Shown here: piece by piece, positions 1 to 5,035 of the stretch
How the letters are laid out: every line of letters begins with the position of its first letter
Numbering within the stretch: the stretch's first letter is position 1
From: Flavobacteriaceae bacterium
GTDB taxonomy: Bacteria > Bacteroidota > Bacteroidia > Flavobacteriales > Flavobacteriaceae
DNA: 5,035 bases
NCBI GenBank assembly: GCA_002713705.1
Contig: PAUJ01000037.1
Span: 32,419 to 37,453 of the forward strand
Reading direction: 5' to 3'
Translations under genes and position numbers: made by a program
Notes under the pieces: model-generated
What the model was told of the DNA's origin: nothing
Database searches by the model: none
What the model saw: only the letters and a program-made list of their open reading frames with translations

Positions 1-228
1 GCGCTTACCTTAATCCAGACTTTTAAAATAGAAAAATTCCCTATCATTTTAGTTGGCTCGGAATTTTGGAGTGGATTGGTAGATTGGATTAAAGTTACTT
101 TATTAAAATCACAAGGAAATATAAGCCCGGACGATTTACTTTTAATAAATGTAGTGGACCATGAAGATGAAGTTATAGATATATTAAATAACTTTTATAC
201 AAAATACAACTTACGTCCAAACTTTTGA
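1..228 (+). CDS. LOG-family (TIGR00730-type) nucleotide phosphoribohydrolase, C-terminal fragment
   Basis: This is the last 75 codons of a gene cut by the left edge, read in frame from base 1 to the TGA at 226-228. The fragment opens ALTLIQTFKIEKFPIILVG, the stretch that in LOG proteins directly follows the PGGxGTxxE signature, so the signature itself should lie just outside the window. It continues with SEFWSGLVDWI and NISPDDLLL, a VVDHEDEVIDIL segment and the ending FYTKYNLRPNF, all typical of the larger bacterial group once misnamed lysine decarboxylases. Members have a Rossmann-like fold, act in the cytoplasm, and split nucleoside 5'-monophosphates (in plants and some bacteria, cytokinin ribotides) into base and ribose 5-phosphate. 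The substrate here cannot be told from the sequence. The 118-base gap and the separate -7 box before the next gene argue against tight operon coupling. Family assignment is confident; exact function is not. Confidence 0.88.
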   Translation, partial: ALTLIQTFKIEKFPIILVGSEFWSGLVDWIKVTLLKSQGNISPDDLLLINVVDHEDEVIDILNNFYTKYNLRPNF

Positions 229-261
229 TTATAAATAACTTCTCTAATTTCATGAAAAGTA

Positions 262-312
262 TTATTTAGTTAGTTCTTGAATCCTTGATTTCATCAATAG
301 TAACTAAAATAA
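262..312. repeat. Nested inverted repeat upstream of the M1-like gene
   Basis: The outer arms are TTATTTAGTTA (262-272) and TAACTAAAATAA (301-312), which pair over 11 bp with one bulged A. Inside the 28-base loop is a second small hairpin, TTGAT-TTC-ATCAA (285-297). The structure is AT-only in most pairs and has no following T-run, so it is a poor intrinsic terminator. The right arm lies about 17-28 bases upstream of the -7 box at 329-336, close to where a -33 element would be, so it could also be an operator. Such repeats can arise by chance in AT-rich DNA. Confidence 0.35.
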
Positions 313-328
313 CGATAAGCACTATTAT

Positions 329-336
329 TAAATTTG
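329..336 (+). promoter_or_regulatory. Putative -7 box (TAAATTTG) for the M1-like/barrel gene
   Basis: TAAATTTG matches the Bacteroidota consensus TAnnTTTG at all fixed positions. No clear TTTG or TTG -33 element is seen about 19-21 bases upstream. If used, transcription would start at roughly 340-343, leaving an almost leaderless mRNA for the TTG start at 347. That closeness and the missing -33 element lower confidence. Confidence 0.4.
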
Positions 337-346
337 TTAAAAAAAA

Positions 347-3163
347 TTGAAACTTAATCATTACATATCCATAGTTATACTATTGATAGTAACACTTTCA
401 CAAGCTCAACATCAAATAACTATTGATGCAACACTTCTACCCAAAAGTAGGACCATTAGTATTGAACAAGAATTAGTATATAAAAACAATTCTGATTCAA
501 CTTTAAATGAAATTTATCTAAACGATTGGGCAAATAGTTTTTCAAGTAAAAAGACACCTTTAGCCAAAAGATTTTCAGAAAATTATCAAAGTTCCTTTCA
601 TTTTGAAAAAAATAAAAACAGAGGACATTCCAAGATAATAAGTATTAATAATGATACTAAAAATCCATTGATTTGGACACGAGGTGATGAAGTTGATATT
701 ATTAGAGTTCAACTAGATGCGAATCTACTCCCTGGAGAAACTTGTATACTTAAAATGGAATACCATATTATATTACCAGATGATAAGTTTACTAAGTATG
801 GAATTACTAAGAGTGGTGATTTTAAGATTCGTTATTGGTATATAGCACCTGCTGTTTTTGACGGCGAATGGAATGTATACAGCAATAAAGATTTAAATGA
901 TTCTTACCTCAATCCTACTAATTTTAATATTAAATTTCATACGCCTTATAATTTTAGTTTAATTTCAGATTTAGATCTAGTTTCTGAAATTACTGAAAAT
1001 AAAATAACGACAACCGAATTAAAAGGAGAAAAAAGAATGCAGGTGAAGTTGCAACTTTTAAAAGTTTCAGATTTCAAAACCATTAAAACCGATAAACTTT
1101 TAGTGAGTACTAATCATACTCATCTTAAAATAACACCACCAATACAAGCTTTAATTATAGATCGAATCGTACATTATTTGGATAAAAACCTAGGAAGTTA
1201 CCCTTTTAATAATATGGTATTAAGTGAAATAGATTATAAGAGAAATCCAGTTTATGGTCTTAATTTATTACCAGAATTCATAAGTCCATTTCCTAATGAT
1301 TTTGAGTATGATATTGAAATGTTTAAAATTATATCCCGAACCTATCTTGAAAATACATTAGTAGTCAATCCAAGAGAAGACCATTGGATCATAGGTGCTT
1401 TTCAGGTGTATTTAATGATGGAATATATCAAAACTTATTATCCAAACATGAAGCTAGCAGGTAACTTAAGTAACCTTTGGATTCTCGGAATTTTTCATGC
1501 TTCCGAATTAGAGTTCAACGATCAATATTCATTTTTATATATGAATATGGCTAGAAATAATTTACATCAAAAAAGCACAACCCCAAAAGATTATTTTTTA
1601 GAATTCAATAAAAACATAGGAAGTGATTATTATGGTGGAAGAGGATTATTATACCTTTCAGGGTATGTTGGAAAAGAAGCAGTTTTAAAAAGTATTCAAC
1701 AGTTTTTTTCTGAAAATGAATTAAAACCCATAAAAGCTTATGATTTTAAAAAATATTTAGAAATCAATACAGATAAGCCTGTAGATTGGTTTTTTAAAGA
1801 TTTTGTAGACAATCGAAATTCTATTGACTTCAGACTAAAAAATCTTCAAAAAAATGGAGATACACTTGAGATTGATATTTTAAACAAAAGAAAAACAGCA
1901 CTTCCGGTATCCATTTACGGGATCGATAAGAAAAAAATTATTTATAAAAAATGGATAGCACCAGTAGATTCATCTGTTACGGTTAAAATACCGGCAAAGG
2001 ATGTTCGTAAAATTGCTATTAATTATGAAGGTGAAATACCCGAAATAAATCAGCGAGATAATTATAAAAAAGTAAAAGGTTTAACAAACAAACCATTTCA
2101 AGTTCGACTTCTAAAAGATATTGAAGATCCTAGGTACAATCAGTTATTTATAATGCCCACTTACAGTTACAATATTTACGACGGAATAACTTTAGGGGCA
2201 AATTTTTATAACAAAACACTTTTACAAAAACCTTTTCAATACAAATTAAACCCTATGTGGGCGTTTAAATCGAAAACATTGGTGGGTAATAGCTCGTTTG
2301 TGTATAAGAGAATGCCCGAATTTGGAAACATTTATTTTTATAGGTTTGGAGTCTCAGGAAGTTATTTTTCATACGATAATAATCTATTTTACAAACGATT
2401 GAGTCCGTTTGCAACTATAGGTTTTAGAGATAGTAAAAATTTACGGAATAATAAAAAGCATTTTATAAGTTTAAGAAATGTAACGGTAGAGAGAGACAAA
2501 GACCCTAACATTCCCTTAGAAACACCAAACTATAGTGTTTTTAATATGAGTTATGTTTATTCAAATCCAAATTTAATCAACCATTATAGAGCCGCTATTG
2601 GTTATCAAGTATCATCCGAATTCAGTAAAGTTTCTACAACTTTAAAATACAGAAAATTATTTAATAATAATCGCAAGATAGATGTGCGATTGTTTGCAGG
2701 TGTTTTTTTAAAAAATAAGACCAATCAAAATGATGATTATTTTAGTTTCGCCTTGGATCGTCCAACCGATTATTTATTTGACTATAATTACTATGGTAGA
2801 AGTGACAATTCCGGGTTATTTAGTCAACAATTAATTATTGCGGAGGGTGGCTTTAAATCAAAATTAGAACCTTCTTTTTCAAATACTTGGATGACTACTT
2901 TAAATATTAGTACTAATATTTGGAAATGGATATACGCCTATGGAGATATAGGTTTGGTTGACAATAAGTATCAAGCTACGGAAACGTTGTTCGATAGTGG
3001 CATAAGATTGAGTTTAGTAGAAGATTATTTTGAATTATATTTCCCGATATACTCTAACCTAGGCTGGGAAATAGCACAGTCAAATTACGGAGAAAAAATA
3101 CGGTTTATTATAACTTTAGATACACAGACCTTATTCGGTCTATTTTCAAGAAAATGGTATTAA
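347..3163 (+). CDS. Exported M1-aminopeptidase-like protein with C-terminal outer-membrane beta-barrel; catalytic zinc site missing
   Basis: This complete 938-residue protein starts at TTG. An in-frame stop at 338-340 excludes an earlier start, and the next in-frame ATG would remove the signal peptide. Residues 1-20 form a signal peptide with a basic start, a hydrophobic core and a likely SQA/Q cleavage site. Residues about 21-230 resemble the N-terminal beta domain of M1 peptidases (YKNNSDSTLNEIYLNDWANS). Residues about 250-490 resemble the peptidase domain. YLENTLV (333-339) and WIIGAFQVY (347-355) fit the family pattern QWFGNxV and WLNEGFAxY, but the HExxH position reads KIISR (327-331) and the third-ligand Glu is Gly350. 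No HExxH occurs anywhere in the protein, and the GAMEN-like position reads GLNLL (304-308). Residues about 493-575 look like a small beta domain. Residues about 588-938 alternate aromatic and polar residues like a transmembrane barrel and end FSRKWY. I infer an outer-membrane protein with a non-catalytic M1-like domain. Its role is unknown, and databases may call it an aminopeptidase or metalloprotease. Confidence 0.82.
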   Translation: MKLNHYISIVILLIVTLSQAQHQITIDATLLPKSRTISIEQELVYKNNSDSTLNEIYLNDWANSFSSKKTPLAKRFSENYQSSFHFEKNKNRGHSKIISINNDTKNPLIWTRGDEVDIIRVQLDANLLPGETCILKMEYHIILPDDKFTKYGITKSGDFKIRYWYIAPAVFDGEWNVYSNKDLNDSYLNPTNFNIKFHTPYNFSLISDLDLVSEITENKITTTELKGEKRMQVKLQLLKVSDFKTIKTDKLLVSTNHTHLKITPPIQALIIDRIVHYLDKNLGSYPFNNMVLSEIDYKRNPVYGLNLLPEFISPFPNDFEYDIEMFKIISRTYLENTLVVNPREDHWIIGAFQVYLMMEYIKTYYPNMKLAGNLSNLWILGIFHASELEFNDQYSFLYMNMARNNLHQKSTTPKDYFLEFNKNIGSDYYGGRGLLYLSGYVGKEAVLKSIQQFFSENELKPIKAYDFKKYLEINTDKPVDWFFKDFVDNRNSIDFRLKNLQKNGDTLEIDILNKRKTALPVSIYGIDKKKIIYKKWIAPVDSSVTVKIPAKDVRKIAINYEGEIPEINQRDNYKKVKGLTNKPFQVRLLKDIEDPRYNQLFIMPTYSYNIYDGITLGANFYNKTLLQKPFQYKLNPMWAFKSKTLVGNSSFVYKRMPEFGNIYFYRFGVSGSYFSYDNNLFYKRLSPFATIGFRDSKNLRNNKKHFISLRNVTVERDKDPNIPLETPNYSVFNMSYVYSNPNLINHYRAAIGYQVSSEFSKVSTTLKYRKLFNNNRKIDVRLFAGVFLKNKTNQNDDYFSFALDRPTDYLFDYNYYGRSDNSGLFSQQLIIAEGGFKSKLEPSFSNTWMTTLNISTNIWKWIYAYGDIGLVDNKYQATETLFDSGIRLSLVEDYFELYFPIYSNLGWEIAQSNYGEKIRFIITLDTQTLFGLFSRKWY

Positions 3164-3183
3164 AAAACATAATTAATATGTGG

Positions 3184-3207
3184 AATTAACAATTTAAATT
3201 GTTCATT
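3184..3207. terminator. Palindrome AACAATTTAAATTGTT just after the barrel gene; possible weak terminator or operator
   Basis: Bases 3188-3203 are a 16-base perfect palindrome. Allowing one mismatched pair (3187/3204), the symmetry extends to 3184-3207. Further imperfect pairing (TGT at 3179-3181 with ACA at 3210-3212) lies outside that. It begins about 20 bases after the TAA stop codon, where a transcript end is expected. There is no GC-rich stem and no T-run, so it is not a classical intrinsic terminator. A binding site for a dimeric protein is equally possible. Confidence 0.3.
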
Positions 3208-3260
3208 ATACACATCCTTAGGCTATGTTGATCGACTTTCTTTAAAGAACTGAGTGTATA
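3207..3260. repeat. Inverted repeat TATACAC/GTGTATA enclosing palindrome TTCTTTAAAGAA
   Basis: TATACAC at 3207-3213 is the exact reverse complement of GTGTATA at 3254-3260. The 40-base interval contains a second perfect palindrome, TTCTTTAAAGAA, at 3238-3249. The left arm touches the preceding palindrome (3184-3207), so the two structures would compete in RNA. The role is unknown: it could be a folded 3' untranslated region or a chance repeat. Confidence 0.3.
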
Positions 3261-3387
3261 TTAATAAATTAGATTTTAAGTGAAATGTAAGAAAGGAAGA
3301 TCATGTATTGATTTGAGTTATTTCTAAATCTTTTCTCCTTAATTCTAGTTATCATATTGAATTACAAAAATCTGTTTTTATCCAAAA

Positions 3388-3396
3388 AAAGGAGGT
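3388..3396 (+). promoter_or_regulatory. Orphan perfect Shine-Dalgarno sequence AAAGGAGGT with no gene behind it
   Basis: AAAGGAGGT is the full complement of the usual 16S rRNA 3' end, but no ATG, GTG or TTG start with a useful reading frame follows at normal spacing. The next ATG (3432-3434) opens a frame of only four codons. It lies upstream of the predicted E1 promoter, so it would not be in the E1 leader. CTCCTT at 3335-3340 is complementary to AAGGAG at 3389-3394. It may be a chance purine run or a remnant of a lost gene. Confidence 0.25.
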
Positions 3397-3404
3397 AATA
3401 ATTT

Positions 3405-3440
3405 AATTATCAGCAACTATTTAAAGTTAAAATGATAATT
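3405..3440. promoter_or_regulatory. Candidate operator: inverted repeat AATTATCA-N20-TGATAATT
   Basis: AATTATCA (3405-3412) and TGATAATT (3433-3440) are exact reverse complements, with their centres 28 bases apart, between two and three helical turns. The right arm overlaps the predicted -33 element of the E1 promoter, a place where a bound repressor would block RNA polymerase. The position makes it a plausible regulatory site. The regulator is unknown and the arms are AT-rich, so chance is possible. Confidence 0.35.
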
Positions 3441-3469
3441 GCGTAAAATTTTACTTTTCACTATTTTTG
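3438..3469 (+). promoter_or_regulatory. Bacteroidota-type promoter of the E1 alpha/beta gene
   Basis: TATTTTTG (3462-3469) matches the -7 consensus TAnnTTTG at every fixed position. ATTG (3438-3441) stands 20 bases upstream, at the expected spacing for the -33 TTTG/TTG element. Transcription should begin a few bases after 3469, giving a leader of about 20 bases. That leader has no Shine-Dalgarno sequence but is A-rich (TTCAAAAAAAT) just before the ATG at 3496, as is usual for this phylum. Confidence 0.65.
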
Positions 3470-3495
3470 CAAAATCATATAACCTTCAAAAAAAT

Positions 3496-5035
3496 ATGCA
3501 AACAAATCCTAAAACAACTAATAAATTATCTTTCGAAGATTTTAAAACTGAAGTTTTAAATGATTATAAAATCGCTGTTACTAGTAGAGAATGTAGTCTT
3601 TTAGGACGTAAAGAAGTTTTAACAGGTAAAGCTAAATTTGGGATTTTTGGTGATGGAAAAGAAGTGCCACAACTAGCTTGGGCGAAAGTCTTTAAAAAGG
3701 GAGATTGGAGAAGTGGTTACTACCGTGATCAAACATTTATGATGGCAATTGGTAAATTAACCATTCAGCAATTTTTCGCTGGACTTTATGGACACACCAA
3801 TATTGAAGCAGAACCAATGAGTGGAGGTAGACAAATGGGAGGACATTTTGCTACACATAGTTTAAACAAAGATGGAAGTTGGAAAGATCTTACCAAACAA
3901 AAAAATAGCAGTCCTGATATCTCACCAACTGCAGGACAAATGCCACGATTAGTAGGTTTGGCGCAAGCTTCAAAAGTTTATAGAAATATAAAAGAATTAA
4001 AGGGGGCTACTACTTTTTCAGATAAAGGAAATGAAGTTGCTTGGGGAACCATTGGTAATGCTAGTACAAGTGAAGGACTTTTTTGGGAATCTGTAAATGC
4101 TGCTGGAGTAATGCAAATACCCATGGTTATTAATGTTTGGGATGATGAATATGGAATATCTGTTCACGCTAAATACCAAACTACTAAAGAAAATATTTCT
4201 GAAATATTAAAAGGTTTTCAACGCACTGAAGAAGAAAATGGTTATGAAATCATTCGTGTTCAAGGTTGGGATTACCCAAGTTTAATAGAAGCATATGAAA
4301 AAGCATCTAAAATAGCTAGAGAAGAGCATGTTCCTGTCTTAATACATGTAAATGAGCTTACACAACCTCAGGGACATTCAACAAGTGGTTCTCAAGAACG
4401 ATATAAAGATAAAGAACGCCTAAATTGGGAAAAAGAATACGATTGCAATGTAAAGATGCGTGAATGGATTCTTGCTAATAATTTAGCAACAGAAAATGAT
4501 TTGGATGTACTTGAAAAGGATATAAAAAAAGAAGTTCGTGAAGGAAAATCTGCAGCTTGGAAAGCTTTTTTAGCTCCACAAATACAAGAGAAAAGTGAGG
4601 TTCTTTCGCTCATTAATAACGTTTCTAAAAAAAGTGCCAATAAGGTATTTATAGATAAAATTGCTACAACACTCCTTGATGAGAACATACCATTACGAGG
4701 AGAAATAATTGGTGCAGCAAGAAAAACATTACGTTATTTAATTGGAGAAAATACTATTGAAAAGAAACAACTTCAAGATTGGATTGAAAATTATTTTGAA
4801 ATAATTGAACCTAAATTTAGTGCTCACCTGTATTCTGAAGCAATTGAAAATGCAAAGACAATTTCGGAAACAAAGCCTATTTATAATGACAATGCTGAAG
4901 AAGTAGATGGAAGAATATTGCTTAGAGATAATTTTGACAATATCTTAACCCAATATCCAGAAGTATATATTTTTGGAGAAGATAGTGGTAAAATTGGTGA
5001 TGTAAATCAAGGGCTAGAGGGATTACAGGATAAAT
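3496..5035 (+). CDS. Fused E1 alpha/beta subunit of a thiamine diphosphate-dependent 2-oxoacid (probably branched-chain) dehydrogenase, 5' part
   Basis: An uninterrupted frame runs from ATG 3496 through 513 complete codons to the window edge; full-length relatives are around 800 residues. E1 decarboxylates a 2-oxoacid on thiamine diphosphate and passes the acyl group to the lipoyl domain of E2 in the cytoplasm. E1-alpha marks in order are GYYRDQT (74-80), GGRQMGGHF (110-118, with the conserved His117), SSPDISPTAGQMPRLVG (138-154), the cofactor motif GNASTSEG (187-194) to N201 and WDDEYGIS (215-222), VQGWD, and the loop GHSTSGS (293-299) with a probable catalytic His294. The alpha-type end is near residue 361. 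A helical linker of about 110 residues follows, then the E1-beta start: DGRILLRDNFD (471-481), YIFGEDSGKIGDVNQGLEGL (491-510). The alpha/beta order in one chain is characteristic of Bacteroidota. Likely substrates are branched-chain 2-oxoacids, feeding iso-fatty acid synthesis, but pyruvate cannot be excluded. The beta catalytic part and any E2/E3 genes lie outside the window. Confidence 0.92.
   Translation, partial: MQTNPKTTNKLSFEDFKTEVLNDYKIAVTSRECSLLGRKEVLTGKAKFGIFGDGKEVPQLAWAKVFKKGDWRSGYYRDQTFMMAIGKLTIQQFFAGLYGHTNIEAEPMSGGRQMGGHFATHSLNKDGSWKDLTKQKNSSPDISPTAGQMPRLVGLAQASKVYRNIKELKGATTFSDKGNEVAWGTIGNASTSEGLFWESVNAAGVMQIPMVINVWDDEYGISVHAKYQTTKENISEILKGFQRTEEENGYEIIRVQGWDYPSLIEAYEKASKIAREEHVPVLIHVNELTQPQGHSTSGSQERYKDKERLNWEKEYDCNVKMREWILANNLATENDLDVLEKDIKKEVREGKSAAWKAFLAPQIQEKSEVLSLINNVSKKSANKVFIDKIATTLLDENIPLRGEIIGAARKTLRYLIGENTIEKKQLQDWIENYFEIIEPKFSAHLYSEAIENAKTISETKPIYNDNAEEVDGRILLRDNFDNILTQYPEVYIFGEDSGKIGDVNQGLEGLQDK

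Larger units (their letters stand above)
229..346. other. Intergenic region between the LOG gene and the M1-like/barrel gene
   Basis: This AT-rich gap has no open reading frame of useful length. It holds a 10-base perfect palindrome TTTCATGAAA at 248-257, a nested inverted repeat at 262-312, and a Bacteroidota-type -7 box at 329-336. No classical terminator (GC-rich stem plus T-tract) is seen after the LOG stop codon, so some read-through into the next gene is possible. Confidence 0.7.
3164..3495. other. 332-base intergenic region with palindromes and the E1 promoter
   Basis: There is no convincing gene on either strand; the longest reading frame I found is 28 codons on the - strand. The region holds a 16-base perfect palindrome (3188-3203), an inverted repeat pair (3207-3213 and 3254-3260) enclosing a 12-base palindrome, an orphan Shine-Dalgarno sequence (3388-3396), a spaced inverted repeat (3405-3440) and the promoter of the E1 gene (3438-3469). 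The stretch 3261-3334 shows nothing I can interpret. A small RNA cannot be excluded. Confidence 0.7.

Noticed and set aside
248..257. TTTCATGAAA palindrome as a terminator of the LOG gene
   Set aside because: A 10-base palindrome with no loop, no GC-rich stem and no T-run is not a terminator; short palindromes are common in AT-rich DNA.
1498..1512. His/Glu-containing segment HASEL in the M1-like domain as an alternative zinc site
   Set aside because: It lacks the HExxH spacing and sits well after the W/A/F/Y landmarks of the M1 third-ligand segment. No other His/Glu pattern in the protein fits a gluzincin site.
3269..3355. 28-codon - strand frame (begins MITRIKEKRF) in the intergenic region
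   Set aside because: It is short, has no recognisable motif and no good promoter, and is compatible with chance.
3366..3379. AAAAA-TCTG-TTTTT hairpin
   Set aside because: It is a five-pair A/T-only stem, too weak to support as a terminator or structured RNA.
3433..3447. ATG following the orphan Shine-Dalgarno sequence
   Set aside because: The frame stops after four codons, the spacing is far too long, and the ATG lies within the candidate operator just before the promoter.
4392..4688. 98-codon open reading frame on the - strand
   Set aside because: It lies wholly inside the E1 fusion gene, whose + strand frame shows strong family motifs throughout. The antisense product is Ser/Phe/Leu-rich with no recognisable domain, as expected for a shadow frame.
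1..5035. Mobile element, CRISPR array, tRNA/rRNA, toxin-antitoxin or defence system
   Set aside because: I saw no transposase or integrase motifs, no regularly spaced repeats and no tRNA-like cloverleaf. The three genes are ordinary chromosomal families in the same orientation.

Overview
The window looks like an ordinary chromosomal stretch from a member of the Bacteroidota, most likely family Flavobacteriaceae. The DNA is strongly AT-rich. Two promoters resemble the Bacteroidota -7 box TAnnTTTG. The two translation starts visible lack Shine-Dalgarno sequences and sit behind A-rich leaders. All three proteins are of kinds familiar from flavobacteria. This placement comes from motif and family recognition; no database search was possible.

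Layout: all three genes are on the + strand. (1) Bases 1-228 are the last 75 codons of a LOG-family (TIGR00730-type) Rossmann-fold nucleotide phosphoribohydrolase, cut by the left edge. (2) Bases 229-346 are a short intergenic region holding a nested inverted repeat and a -7 box. (3) Bases 347-3163 encode a complete 938-residue exported protein that starts at TTG. It has a signal peptide, an M1-aminopeptidase-like (gluzincin) region that has lost every zinc ligand, a small beta domain, and what looks like a C-terminal outer-membrane beta-barrel ending in an aromatic residue. (4) Bases 3164-3495 contain no convincing gene. They hold several palindromes, an orphan perfect Shine-Dalgarno sequence, an inverted repeat that could be an operator, and a good Bacteroidota promoter. 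(5) From 3496 to the right edge runs the first 513 residues of a fused E1 alpha/beta 2-oxoacid dehydrogenase, cut by the window end just inside its beta half.

The genes share no obvious pathway. The E1 fusion has its own promoter and belongs to central or branched-chain 2-oxoacid metabolism. The barrel protein is a cell-envelope protein, and the LOG protein acts on nucleotide monophosphates. I see no mobile element, CRISPR array, tRNA, rRNA or defence system. The most interesting points are the apparent dead-peptidase-plus-barrel architecture, the reciprocal Asp/Asn exchange in the thiamine diphosphate metal site of the E1 fusion, and the inverted repeat overlapping the -33 region of the E1 promoter.
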